Positions 1 to 7,270 of a stretch of DNA of 11,270 nt are shown piece by piece. Source of the stretch: Firmicutes bacterium CAG:124 (GTDB lineage Bacteria > Bacillota > Clostridia > Oscillospirales > Oscillospiraceae); contig HF990594.1 in assembly GCA_000432135.1 (NCBI GenBank), positions 49,287 to 60,556 of the forward strand, read 5' to 3'. Within the stretch, counting starts at the first letter, position 1. Every line of letters starts with the position of its first letter. A program made the position numbers and the translations under genes. The notes beneath the pieces are model-generated. The model searched no databases, was not told where the DNA came from, and worked only from the letters and a program-made list of their open reading frames with translations.

Positions 1-88
1 GAAGCAAGGTCCACGGAAACCAGCTTCCGTCCCGCCGCGGGCGCGTGGTGGGGTCCGATGATGAAGCATTGCACAACGAAACAAGGAA

Positions 89-110
89 CCCCGGCGCGCG
101 TGCGTCGGGG
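89..110 (+). other. GC-rich hairpin upstream of the DGR reverse transcriptase
   Basis: CCCCGGCGC (89-97), a GCGT loop and GCGTCGGGG (102-110) form a 9-bp stem with one G-T pair. CGTTTTGTT follows, so the structure resembles a weak intrinsic terminator. It lies in the 160-bp leader before the reverse transcriptase, where DGRs usually carry the end of their template RNA. It could therefore be part of that RNA, or an attenuator between the upstream genes and the RT. The rest of positions 1-160 shows no convincing gene and no copy of the variable region. Confidence 0.4.
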
Positions 111-160
111 CGTTTTGTTCCCTGCATGGCGGAATCTATACACGGCAAGGAGTTTTCTAT

Positions 161-1282
161 ATGCAAAACGCAGATTTCGAGCGGGTTTATGATTTCGGCA
201 ACCTATACGCCGGATTCCTGAAAGCCCGCCGGGGCAAGAGGGGCAAAGCAAGCGTCGCAAAGTTTGAAGCGAACTTGCTGGAGGCCCTTTGTTTGCTTTC
301 GGAAATGTTGAAAAACAAGACGTACAGGCCGTCCGACTATTTCGTGTTCCGGGTATATGAGCCGAAAGAACGAATCGTGATGACCAACGCGTTCAAAGAC
401 AAGGTGGTTCAACATTCCCTATGCGACAACATACTTGAACCCGCGTTTTCCCGCGGGTTTATCCGGGACAATTACGCGTCGCAGAAAGACAGAGGGACGC
501 ACGACGGCTTATATCGGCTGGAAGCGTTTATGCGGTCCTATTACTTCACCCGGAAAGGCAGAGCGGAACAGGCGCGCCGGGAAGCGGGCTTGCCGCCATT
601 GCCGCCGAAAGAAGCAGGGTACGCCGACGGCTGGGTTTTGAAGTGCGATATTTCAAAGTATTTCTATTCAATCCAGCATGAGCCGTTGAAACGAATGGTG
701 CGGGCATACGTCCGGGACCCGGACGTTTTGTGGCTTACTGACATGATAATTGACAGCACCGAAAATCCCGGAATCCCTATCGGCAATCAGACTTCACAAT
801 GGTTCGCCGTCATGTACCTTTCGGGGTTAGATCACTTCATAAAAGAGAAGCTGGGCATTCGCTATTATGGGCGGTACATGGACGACTTTTACTTGATACA
901 TGAGGACAAGGCGTACTTGCGGTATTGCCGGGCGGAGATTGAAAGGTACGTCGGCGAATTGGGCTTGAAGCTGAACAATAAAACGAACATCTTTCCGTTG
1001 CGGAACGGCATTGACTTTTTAGGTTTTCACACGTATTTGACCGATTCGGGGAAAGTGATTCGGAAAGTTAGGAGGGGAAGCAAATGTAACGAACAACGGA
1101 AGATGAAGAAACAGCGGGCTTTACTGGACGGCGGCAAAATCACCCTTGCGGAGATCGAACAATCTTACGGAAGCTGGCGGAGTCACGCAATCAAGGGGAA
1201 TTGTTATCACCTTGTCCGGGAGATGGACCGCACATTCAAAAATCTATTCAAGGAGAGTGAAAAACAATGGCAAAAGCATTAA
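161..1282 (+). CDS. Diversity-generating retroelement reverse transcriptase
   Basis: This 373-residue RNA-directed DNA polymerase has the catalytic motifs in order: KCDISKYF with the first aspartate at D163, PIGNQTSQ at 206-213, and YMDD at 239-242. A thumb-like region ending in DFLGFHTYL follows. The GNxTSQ form of motif 4 is typical of DGR reverse transcriptases; group II intron enzymes instead have QGxPLSP. No maturase X or HNH domain is visible, and the length suits a DGR enzyme. In known DGRs the enzyme copies a template RNA with errors at adenines, and the cDNA replaces the variable region of a target gene. The next gene is such a target and overlaps it by 16 bp. AAGGAG at 147-152 supports the chosen start. 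The template repeat is not in this window. Confidence 0.9.
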   Translation: MQNADFERVYDFGNLYAGFLKARRGKRGKASVAKFEANLLEALCLLSEMLKNKTYRPSDYFVFRVYEPKERIVMTNAFKDKVVQHSLCDNILEPAFSRGFIRDNYASQKDRGTHDGLYRLEAFMRSYYFTRKGRAEQARREAGLPPLPPKEAGYADGWVLKCDISKYFYSIQHEPLKRMVRAYVRDPDVLWLTDMIIDSTENPGIPIGNQTSQWFAVMYLSGLDHFIKEKLGIRYYGRYMDDFYLIHEDKAYLRYCRAEIERYVGELGLKLNNKTNIFPLRNGIDFLGFHTYLTDSGKVIRKVRRGSKCNEQRKMKKQRALLDGGKITLAEIEQSYGSWRSHAIKGNCYHLVREMDRTFKNLFKESEKQWQKH

Positions 1283-2979
1283 GTTCCCTTGCCGTCGGCG
1301 CGCTTGTCAAAGACACCGGGACGCTTTACAACGGCAAGCCTATTGTCTGGAAGATTGCCGACAAGGGGCATTCCGGCTACCCGTCCGGGTCCGTGACGCT
1401 GATTACGGAAAAGATCATTTCGTTAAAGTGCTTTGACGCTATCGAATCAGGGAACAGCGACAGCAACCGCCGTTCTTACGGCAATAACCGCTGGATTTAC
1501 TCGAATATCCGGCAATGGCTGAACAGCACCGCCGCCGCGGGTAAATGGTACAGCGCAAAGCACAGCGCAGACGCGGCCCCGACGAATGCCAACGTATGGA
1601 GCAATTACAACGAATACGATCAGGAAGCGGGCTTCCTTGCCGGGTTCTCCGCGAACTTCCGCGCGGCCCTGCTGGACACAACGCACACCGTCGGCAAGTC
1701 AAGCACGGACGGCGGCGGAACCGAAACTTGCGTTGACAAGATTTTCTTTGCGTCCTGTACGGAAGTGGGCTTGTCCGGCGACGCGACTTGCGGCACGAAG
1801 CTGGCCTTGTTCAGCGACAACAATTCCCGTCTGGCCTACCCGACCGCCGAATGTGTAAGCAAAAGCGAATACACAAATAACAATTTTGCCGCTTCAAAGG
1901 CGTGGTATTGGTGGCTTTGCGACGCTTACGCGTCCAGCTCGTACAACGTCCGCCGCGTCGCTTCCTCCGGCGCGCTGAGCCGCGCGTACAGCGGCGACGG
2001 CGGCGTGCGCCCGCTTTGTAATTTGTCATCTTCAATCTTGGTATCTGATACCACGGATTCGGATGGCGCATACACAATCGTATGGAATCAGGCCCCGACG
2101 GTCCCCGGCAGTATCACCGTTCCGACGGACGTTCGCGGGGGAACCAGCCTGACCGTAAGCTGGGGAGCGTCCACGGACAGCGACGGCAATTTGTCCGGGT
2201 ACATTTTGGAGCGCCAGCACGACGGCGGCGCATGGACACAGGTTTACAAGGGAATCAACCGCACGTACACCGACGCAATCACGTTCGGCTGGGCGAATGT
2301 TGCATACCGCGTAAAAGCCTATGACAGCGCCGGGGCGGAATCCGCGTACAAGACCAGCGCGACCCGAACCGTCGTGAACAACACCGCGCCCACGATCAGC
2401 GGCACAGATTCAAACCTTGGAACGAAAACCGGGCCGTTCAATCAGGGCTACACCGTCACCGACCCGGACAGCGGGCAGACGATCACAGTTGTTGAGAAGA
2501 TCGACGGCGTGCAAAAGCGGTCCTATAACGCCACAAGCGGACAGAACTATTCTTTCAACGTGACGGCGGCGGAATGGGTGAAGCTTTTGAACGGGTCCCA
2601 TACCCTGACGATCACCGCGACGGACAACTACGGCGGAAGCGCCACCCGGACGTTCACGTTCTCGAAGAACGAAACCGAAATTGAATTGACCCTTTCGGCC
2701 CCGCTGGACGCTGACGACATGGTGACAAAGGCGATTATGAGCGTCACCCGGCAGATTCCCGCGGGCGCGACGTTCTCCGTTGAAATGTGCAATAACGGCT
2801 ATGACGCTTCCCCGACATGGGAGGACGTGACGCAAGCCGTCATTTCCGGGAACAAAATCTTCTTACAGAATAAGACAAAGACAGCCGCGAAATGGGGCTT
2901 CAACTTCCGAATCAAGGTAAATCGGAACGGGGCCGCGGGCGACTGCTTCATTGTTTCGGCAGGGGGGAATTTTGAATGA
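1267..2979 (+). CDS. DGR target protein: C-type-lectin-like (DUF6273-like) domain plus FN3/Ig-like domains, probable phage receptor-binding protein
   Basis: This 570-residue protein starts inside the RT gene, with AGGAG at 1251-1255 upstream. Residues 1-262 resemble the DUF6273/C-type-lectin-like fold: an early PIVWKI strand, a WIYSNIRQWLN segment, and a late WYWWLCDAY...VRPLC segment. This is a usual framework for DGR variable regions. Residues about 276-370 look like a fibronectin type III domain (TSLTVSWGAS, YRVKAYDSAG). Residues about 371-468 form a second Ig/cadherin-like domain (TAPTISG...TLTITATDNYGGSATRTFTF), and 469-570 form a beta-rich tail. There is no signal peptide, as expected for a virion protein. 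I infer a tail fibre or adhesin whose binding face is diversified by the neighbouring RT. Its stop overlaps the next start (ATGA), which indicates one operon. Confidence 0.85.
   Translation: MAKALSSLAVGALVKDTGTLYNGKPIVWKIADKGHSGYPSGSVTLITEKIISLKCFDAIESGNSDSNRRSYGNNRWIYSNIRQWLNSTAAAGKWYSAKHSADAAPTNANVWSNYNEYDQEAGFLAGFSANFRAALLDTTHTVGKSSTDGGGTETCVDKIFFASCTEVGLSGDATCGTKLALFSDNNSRLAYPTAECVSKSEYTNNNFAASKAWYWWLCDAYASSSYNVRRVASSGALSRAYSGDGGVRPLCNLSSSILVSDTTDSDGAYTIVWNQAPTVPGSITVPTDVRGGTSLTVSWGASTDSDGNLSGYILERQHDGGAWTQVYKGINRTYTDAITFGWANVAYRVKAYDSAGAESAYKTSATRTVVNNTAPTISGTDSNLGTKTGPFNQGYTVTDPDSGQTITVVEKIDGVQKRSYNATSGQNYSFNVTAAEWVKLLNGSHTLTITATDNYGGSATRTFTFSKNETEIELTLSAPLDADDMVTKAIMSVTRQIPAGATFSVEMCNNGYDASPTWEDVTQAVISGNKIFLQNKTKTAAKWGFNFRIKVNRNGAAGDCFIVSAGGNFE
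1903..2019 (+). repeat. Putative DGR variable region (VR) within the target gene
   Basis: Residues 213-251 of the target carry the pattern expected of adenine-directed mutagenesis. A conserved framework (WYWWL, DAYAS, SSGAL, GVRPLC) alternates with scattered codons that nearly all end in C: tgc 218, agc 224, tac 226, aac 227, cgc 230, agc 238, cgc 239, tac 241, agc 242, gac 244. This is what results when AAC codons of a template are randomised at their first two positions. The GC-rich 3' end (about 2002-2019, encoding GGVRPLC) would hold the initiation-of-mutagenic-homing site. The boundaries are approximate because the template is missing from the window. Confidence 0.7.
2039..2053. other. 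Inverted repeat just downstream of the variable region
   Basis: TGGTATC-T-GATACCA is a perfect 7-bp inverted repeat with a 1-base centre. As a hairpin it would pair TGGTA with TACCA around a five-base loop. It starts about 20 bp after the inferred end of the variable region. In the Bordetella phage BPP-1 DGR, a short hairpin shortly after the variable region promotes retrohoming. The location here fits that role, but function is inferred. Confidence 0.4.
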
Positions 2980-3464
2980 GCGTACAGCACAAGCAAGACA
3001 GCATTCGCAATTTACGTTTGGAGCGGCTGGGAATCCAGCCGCCCGACGACTGGAACGACGTTGAACAGGTCCGGGCCGCGAAGAAAGCGGAAGTCGGCCT
3101 TTCGTGTTCCGCGGCGATTTACGCCGGAATTGACCTGAACGGGTCCCATTACAGCTTGACCGAACACGACCAAACCGAATTGATGGCGCAGTTTACGACT
3201 GTCAAAGAGGGCGCGGCGGCGGTTCCCTATCACGCCGACGGGGAACTTTGCCGTATGTTCCCGGCGGAAGAGTTCACGGCGCTTGCACAGGCGGCGACCG
3301 CGCACGTGTTCTATCATCGGACATACTGCAATCACCTGAACGCATGGATAAAGCGGGCCGACCTCGCCGAACTGGATTCCATTTCCTACGGCGCGGAGTT
3401 GCCCGCCGACCTTGCCGCAAGTATGGCGGAGATCATCAAGGCCGCGGGCGGTGGCGCAGAATGA
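2976..3464 (+). CDS. Phage tail-associated hypothetical protein (DUF4376-like)
   Basis: This 162-residue soluble protein has no membrane segment. It reads as a charged N-terminal helical part, a central segment (YAGIDLNGSHYSLTEHDQTEL, roughly residues 49-69), and PYHADGELCRMFPAEEFTAL before a helical end containing HVFYHRTYCNHLNAWIKRA. This layout resembles small DUF4376-type proteins encoded just after phage tail fibres in Firmicutes, sometimes proposed to act in tail or fibre assembly. I recognise the context better than the biochemistry. Its start overlaps the target stop (ATGA) after a purine-rich AGGGGGG site. Its stop overlaps the next gene in the same way, so translation is probably coupled across three genes. 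Confidence 0.6.
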   Translation: MSVQHKQDSIRNLRLERLGIQPPDDWNDVEQVRAAKKAEVGLSCSAAIYAGIDLNGSHYSLTEHDQTELMAQFTTVKEGAAAVPYHADGELCRMFPAEEFTALAQAATAHVFYHRTYCNHLNAWIKRADLAELDSISYGAELPADLAASMAEIIKAAGGGAE

Positions 3465-3937
3465 AACGCATTTTAACGATTTGGGCGGCTTTGGGGGCGA
3501 TTTATGTTGCCCTCGAAGTCGTTTTTCGCGGGCATTCCCACCCGGCAATGCTGATCGTCGGCGGGCTTTGCGGGGTCCTTGTGGGGGCGATCAATCAAGC
3601 GCCGCGGTTCTACAACGCCCCGGTCATCGTGCAAGCGGTGATCGGGGCCGTGATCGTGCTTGCCGTGGAGTTCGTCGCCGGGTGCGTCCTGAACCTTTGG
3701 CTGGGGCTGGGGGTATGGGATTACAGCAATCAGCCCGGCAACGTGCTGGGGCAGATTTGCCCGGCGTTCGGCCTGTTATGGTTCTTGATTATGCCCCTTG
3801 CGATATGGGCGGAGGACACCGCCCGCTGGCTGATTTGGGCGTATGACCGGGCCGTGTACGGGAAGAGCGGGAAACCGCCCGACATCAAGCCGTATTCGCT
3901 GAAAAGCGTTTACGGGGATTTCTTGCGGTGGAGGTAA
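3461..3937 (+). CDS. Small polytopic membrane protein, CmpB-type putative ABC-transporter permease family (PF06541-like)
   Basis: The protein has 158 residues and four likely transmembrane segments at about 4-22, 29-45, 55-83 and 96-117, with a basic cytoplasmic tail (DRAVYGKSGKPPDIKPYSL). The segment VLNLWLGLGVWDYSNQPGNVLGQICPAFGLLWF matches the conserved core I associate with the poorly characterised 'putative ABC transporter permease' family of Firmicutes. No ATPase partner is present, so transport is doubtful. Beside holins and an endolysin, a role in lysis or membrane modification is equally possible. I chose the ATG at 3461 because it forms an ATGA overlap with the previous stop. An upstream in-frame extension to 3248 would lie across the preceding gene and is unlikely. 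Confidence 0.65.
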   Translation: MKRILTIWAALGAIYVALEVVFRGHSHPAMLIVGGLCGVLVGAINQAPRFYNAPVIVQAVIGAVIVLAVEFVAGCVLNLWLGLGVWDYSNQPGNVLGQICPAFGLLWFLIMPLAIWAEDTARWLIWAYDRAVYGKSGKPPDIKPYSLKSVYGDFLRWR

Positions 3938-3943
3938 AGCAAC

Positions 3944-4366
3944 ATGACGATTGCACAGCTATTGACCAGCGGCGGCGGGGCGCTTCTTATCCTCTTGACG
4001 CTGATTCAGATTGCCCCCATCAAGGTCAACCCGTGGACGGCGCTTGCACAGGCCATAGGCCGGGCAATCAACAAGGACGTTCTGACGAAGTTAGACGAAA
4101 CACGGAAGATTCTTGATGAACACATCAAAACGGACGACGCAAGGAACGCCGACTTGCACCGTTCAAGAATCCTGCAATTCAACAATGAGTTGTTGCGGGA
4201 CATTCCGCACACGCGGGAAGATTTCATAGAGATTTTGGCGGAAATAGATTTCTATGAAAAGTATTGCGACACACACCCGGAATATGAGAACAACCGCGCG
4301 ACACACGCGGTGGCGAACATTAAACGGGTGTATGATGAACGACTGATAAAACACGATTTTCTATGA
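3944..4366 (+). CDS. Holin-like phage membrane protein with N-terminal anchor
   Basis: The protein has 140 residues. One hydrophobic segment (about 4-26, starting QLLTSGGGALLILLTLIQI) is followed by a short amphipathic stretch (NPWTALAQAIGRAIN). A long charged helical region (VLTKLDETRKILDEHIKTDD) comes next, then an acidic part with aromatic residues (EDFIEILAEIDFYEKYCDTHPEYENN). I recognise this layout from small proteins encoded directly upstream of endolysins in Firmicute phages, often annotated as holins or left hypothetical. GGAGG at 3930-3934 overlaps the end of the previous gene, so translation is probably coupled. It may be a holin, a holin partner or a scaffold for the membrane cassette. 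Confidence 0.6.
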   Translation: MTIAQLLTSGGGALLILLTLIQIAPIKVNPWTALAQAIGRAINKDVLTKLDETRKILDEHIKTDDARNADLHRSRILQFNNELLRDIPHTREDFIEILAEIDFYEKYCDTHPEYENNRATHAVANIKRVYDERLIKHDFL

Positions 4367-4379
4367 AAGGCGGCACGGC

Positions 4380-4745
4380 ATGACGTATCTATTCAGCGCC
4401 GCCGCCGGGCTGATTGCAGGAATCGCCGCCGTGTTGCTGATCGAAAGGAGCCGGGAGCGGAAACGCCGCCGGAAAAAGAGGACCGCCCGAAAGTTTGAGT
4501 TTTCAAAGCTGATTCTTTCGGGGGTCCTCTTGACCTATTTTGCCGGGTTCGGCGTGGGGCTTTGGGCCGTTGTCATCGACATTTCACAACTTGGGGTTTT
4601 CCTCGCATACGTGGGAACGCCGACGGCAACGGCAATCGGGTTCTATTCGTGGAAAGCAAAGGCGGAAAACGTCGTGAAGATCAAACAGGCACACCCGGAA
4701 GAAACAGAGGGAATGCCCGTTGACCTGAACAACATTCAGCCTTGA
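4380..4745 (+). CDS. Small membrane protein of the lysis cassette
   Basis: The protein has 121 residues and three likely transmembrane segments at about 2-22, 44-66 and 70-91. A very basic cytoplasmic linker (RSRERKRRRKKRTARK, residues 23-38) separates the first two, and the tail is acidic. By the positive-inside rule the linker lies inside the cell and the N-terminus outside. I do not recognise the family. Its size, topology and position directly before the endolysin (14 bp gap, stop at 4745) fit a holin or antiholin. The start has only a weak AAAGGCGG site, unlike its neighbours, so it may be translated less or by coupling. Confidence 0.6.
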   Translation: MTYLFSAAAGLIAGIAAVLLIERSRERKRRRKKRTARKFEFSKLILSGVLLTYFAGFGVGLWAVVIDISQLGVFLAYVGTPTATAIGFYSWKAKAENVVKIKQAHPEETEGMPVDLNNIQP

Positions 4746-4758
4746 CGGAGGAACAGCA

Positions 4759-6378
4759 ATGACGAACGAACAAAAATCTTTCATCGAGCGGGTGGGCAAG
4801 CTTGCCGCCGCCGATATGCAGAAAAGCGGCGTGCTTGCGTCCCTGACTATCGCGCAAGCAATCCTTGAAAGCGGCTGGGGAAAATCCGGCTTGACGGTCA
4901 AGGCGAACGCCCTTTTCGGAATCAAGGCCGGGTCATCGTGGAAAGGCCGGGTTTACAGCGCGAAAACGCAAGAGTGTTACGACGGCGCAACCTTTACGAC
5001 CGTGACGGCCCTTTTCAGGGCTTACGGAAGCTGGGCGGAGAGCGTCGCCGATCATTCGGCGTTGCTGACCGGGGCCGCGCGGTATAAAGCCGTCATCGGG
5101 GAGCGGGACTATAAAACCGCTTGCCGGGCGATCAAGGCCGCGGGATATGCCACGGACCCGCAATACGCGGACAAGCTGATTCAGATTATCGAATCTTACG
5201 GCCTGACCGCATACGACGGCGCAGGAAGCGCCACACAGCCCGCAGGACGGCCCGAAACGTCCGGTGGGAAGAATGACACCGCCGGGGGCAAAACCCCGGC
5301 AGACGCGAAAGGAGGGGGCAAAATGAAAGCTTCCGAATTTATCAAGAAACTGCAAGACATCGTGGACAATTATAAAACGCTGTACGTCATGGGGTGCTTT
5401 GGCGCGCCGTTGACCGGGGGCAACGTGTCCCGGTATTGCACGAATCACAGCTACAACAAACAGGCGGCACGAACGGCAATGATTCGGGCCGCGGCGAATC
5501 AGAACCCGCCCGTTTACGGGTTCGATTGCGTGTGCCTGATTAAAGGCGTGCTTTGGGGCTGGAACGGCAACGCGTCAAAAACCTACGGCGGCGCGGGCTA
5601 TGCCGTCAACGGCGTTCCTGACATTGGAGCCGATACCATGATTACGAAGTGTTCGGGGGTATCGACCGACTTTTCAAAGATCGTCCCCGGCGAAGCGGTG
5701 TGGCTGAAAGGTCATATCGGCGTTTACATCGGCGGCGGAAAGGTCATCGAATGCACCCCGGCTTTCAAGAATTGCGTACAGGTGACGGCGTGCTTGAACA
5801 TCGGCGCTATTTCCGGCATGAACGGGCGCAAATGGACCAAACACGGGAAATTGCCCTATATCACCTATGACACCGCGGAAAGCCCCCAGCAGGGCGCACA
5901 GGGCGGCGCAGGAACGCCGAAACCGTCCGGGGGGGCCCCTGATACGTCCGGCGCGCTTGCGTTCTCCGTGGGCGACGTGGTGCGCTTTACGGGCAATCGT
6001 CACTATACGAACGCGAACGCGTCCAGCGGCCCGGCGTGCAAGCCCGGAACGGCAAAGGTGACGGCGATTGCAAAGGGAACAAAGCACCCTTACCACCTTA
6101 TCAAGCAGAGCGGCGGCGGGTCCACCGTTTACGGCTGGGTTGACGCGGCGGACGTGCAAGCGGTTTCCGGCGGCGGGAGCGCCCCGGCCCCGAAAATGCG
6201 CGTCGGCGCACGGGTGAAGTATTCCGGCCCCCTGTACCGGGACAGCAACGGCAACGGGCGGGGAAAGACCGTGAACGGAACGTACACGGTCAAATATTAC
6301 TATCCGGGCCGCAAGTGCGGCGTACACGTGGACGGGCTGGGCTGGGTCCCTGAATCCGCCTGTACCGTCATCGGTTAA
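4759..6378 (+). CDS. Modular phage endolysin: GH73 glucosaminidase + NlpC/P60-like domain + two SH3-like repeats
   Basis: The protein has 539 residues. Residues 1-150 match GH73 N-acetylglucosaminidases (AQAILESGWGKSGL, with probable catalytic E37, then NALFGIKAG), which cleave glycan strands of peptidoglycan. A Gly/Pro/Lys-rich linker covers 151-188. Residues 189-371 resemble an NlpC/P60-type amidase or endopeptidase: FDCVCL with nucleophile C257, GHIGVYIGGG with H319, and VIEC with E331 as the possible third residue. Residues about 397-468 and 479-539 are two SH3-like wall-binding domains. There is no signal peptide, so release by a holin is expected. GGAGG at 4747-4751 sets the start. Unusually, a second excellent ribosome binding site sits at the linker end, in frame with M189, so the gene may make two lysins. 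Confidence 0.9.
   Translation: MTNEQKSFIERVGKLAAADMQKSGVLASLTIAQAILESGWGKSGLTVKANALFGIKAGSSWKGRVYSAKTQECYDGATFTTVTALFRAYGSWAESVADHSALLTGAARYKAVIGERDYKTACRAIKAAGYATDPQYADKLIQIIESYGLTAYDGAGSATQPAGRPETSGGKNDTAGGKTPADAKGGGKMKASEFIKKLQDIVDNYKTLYVMGCFGAPLTGGNVSRYCTNHSYNKQAARTAMIRAAANQNPPVYGFDCVCLIKGVLWGWNGNASKTYGGAGYAVNGVPDIGADTMITKCSGVSTDFSKIVPGEAVWLKGHIGVYIGGGKVIECTPAFKNCVQVTACLNIGAISGMNGRKWTKHGKLPYITYDTAESPQQGAQGGAGTPKPSGGAPDTSGALAFSVGDVVRFTGNRHYTNANASSGPACKPGTAKVTAIAKGTKHPYHLIKQSGGGSTVYGWVDAADVQAVSGGGSAPAPKMRVGARVKYSGPLYRDSNGNGRGKTVNGTYTVKYYYPGRKCGVHVDGLGWVPESACTVIG
5281..5325 (+). promoter_or_regulatory. Internal ribosome binding site and upstream hairpin inside the endolysin gene
   Basis: AAAGGAGG at 5308-5315 lies 7 bases before an in-frame ATG at 5323 (M189), which begins the NlpC/P60-like domain. 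Just before it, GCCGGGG (5281-5287), a six-base loop and CCCCGGC (5294-5300) form a perfect 7-bp hairpin. Internal starts producing truncated lysins are known in several Gram-positive phage endolysins. Here the product would be about 351 residues: the NlpC/P60-like domain plus both SH3-like domains. Confidence 0.65.
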
Positions 6379-6395
6379 AAGAAAGGGGAAGAAAC

Positions 6396-6812
6396 ATGAA
6401 CATTCTTGAATTTCTGCTTGCGAATTGGGACAGCGTGCTGGTTGTCCTTGTGTTCCTTGCGCTGATCGTCGTTTTTATCCGGCGCGGTGAAACAAAGGTG
6501 CTGAAAAACATTCTTTTCAGCCTTGTAACACAGGCCGAAAAGCAATTCGGCGGCGGCACGGGTTCTTTGAAGTTCGCCGCCGTTTCCGACTGGATTTATC
6601 AGAGAATCCCGGCGGTGCTGAAACTGCTTTTCACCGCGAAAGACATTGAAAAGATGATCGAGAGCGTGCTGGCGGAAGCAAAACAGGCGTGGGGCGCGAA
6701 CGAAAACTTGAAAGGCTACATCGAAACGCCCGCCATCATGGAAAATCTGCTGGCAATCGGGATTGACCCGACCGTTGTTGAAACAGAGGGCGACCCGGAA
6801 AACAACAATTAA
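6396..6812 (+). CDS. Phage holin, LLH-type
   Basis: The protein has 138 residues and one strong N-terminal transmembrane helix (about residues 12-28, WDSVLVVLVFLALIVVFIRRG), followed by basic residues. A helical cytoplasmic domain (VLKNILFSLVTQAEKQFGGGTGSLKFAAVSDWIYQRIP) follows. This layout, including the AEKQFG-G-GSLK segment, is characteristic of phage LL-H-type holins of Gram-positive phages, which form membrane lesions that let the endolysin reach the wall. AAAGGGGAAG upstream gives a good ribosome binding site. It is the last gene before a strong terminator, 17 bp after the endolysin. With two or three other small membrane proteins nearby, it is the best holin candidate in the cassette. 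Confidence 0.75.
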   Translation: MNILEFLLANWDSVLVVLVFLALIVVFIRRGETKVLKNILFSLVTQAEKQFGGGTGSLKFAAVSDWIYQRIPAVLKLLFTAKDIEKMIESVLAEAKQAWGANENLKGYIETPAIMENLLAIGIDPTVVETEGDPENNN

Positions 6813-6834
6813 ACCCGTCCGATTCGGACAAAGC

Positions 6835-6869
6835 AAAGCCCGTCGGGGAATGACCCCGGCGGGCTTTTT
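6835..6869 (+). terminator. Intrinsic terminator of the late/lysis operon
   Basis: A 14-bp stem (AAAGCCCGTCGGGG, 6835-6848; CCCCGGCGGGCTTT, 6854-6867) with an AATGA loop and one T-G pair ends in a run of five T. The opposite strand also reads out into T-rich sequence. It could therefore also stop the convergent minus-strand gene that ends at 6897. Confidence 0.9.
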
Positions 6870-6896
6870 GTGTTGGCGCATTTCGGCAGCAGTTCG

Positions 6897-7238
6897 CTAT
6901 TCTGACACGGCCTTAAAGAAAACCTTGTTCCCGCGGCGGTAGACCTTGCCGGGGGTGACATAATCGAAAAATTCAGGCTTGCCCGTCATACGGTTAGGTT
7001 CAACCTTGATTTCGTGATGGTAGAAATGATACTTCCAGCCGCGTTCCCCGCACACTTTGTCGCCGTTTTTCATTTCGAGCCACATATAATACAGGTCAAC
7101 GACGGAAAGCACGAAAGTTTCGTCAATGTCGTCGTCGTATTCCTGATACGGAGCGATGGAGAAATAACGATCAGTTGAAACGGTTTTTTCAACGAACCGC
7201 CCATTCTCACGGGTATGAAGCTTTATCGTGTGTTCCAT
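6897..7238 (-). CDS. Hypothetical protein under operator control, convergent to the lysis operon
   Basis: The protein has 113 residues starting MEHTIKLHTRENGRFVEK. I do not recognise it. It is small, soluble and rich in aromatic and charged residues, with no membrane segment, no signal and no cysteine cluster beyond VCGERGWKYHFYHHE. The acidic stretch YQEYDDDIDETF and a basic C-terminus (GKVYRRGNKVFFKAVSE) stand out. The ATG at 7238 is preferred over an upstream in-frame start because GAAAGGGGAAG lies just before it. It has its own promoter with a perfect 18-bp palindromic operator in the spacer, shared with the RHH and transposase genes. It is therefore probably a lysogeny-, defence- or mobility-linked accessory gene, not a structural one. 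Confidence 0.6.
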   Translation of the reverse strand: MEHTIKLHTRENGRFVEKTVSTDRYFSIAPYQEYDDDIDETFVLSVVDLYYMWLEMKNGDKVCGERGWKYHFYHHEIKVEPNRMTGKPEFFDYVTPGKVYRRGNKVFFKAVSE

Positions 7239-7270
7239 GATTACTTCCCCTTTCTTTTGTAGGGGCGGGC

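Noticed and set aside
58..192. A 44-codon open frame before the RT (starts MMKHCTTKQGTP)
   Set aside because: It has only a poor ribosome binding site, covers the leader hairpin and runs into the RT gene. It is more likely part of the template RNA leader than a gene.
2410..3548. Long minus-strand open frames (2410-2835 and 3012-3548)
   Set aside because: They lie opposite well-supported phage genes, have no ribosome binding site, and show the Arg/Gly/Pro-rich make-up typical of antisense shadow frames in GC-rich DNA.
4933..6327. Minus-strand open frames opposite the endolysin (4933-5448 and 5674-6327)
   Set aside because: They are antisense shadows of a gene with clear domains, and their compositions are low-complexity.
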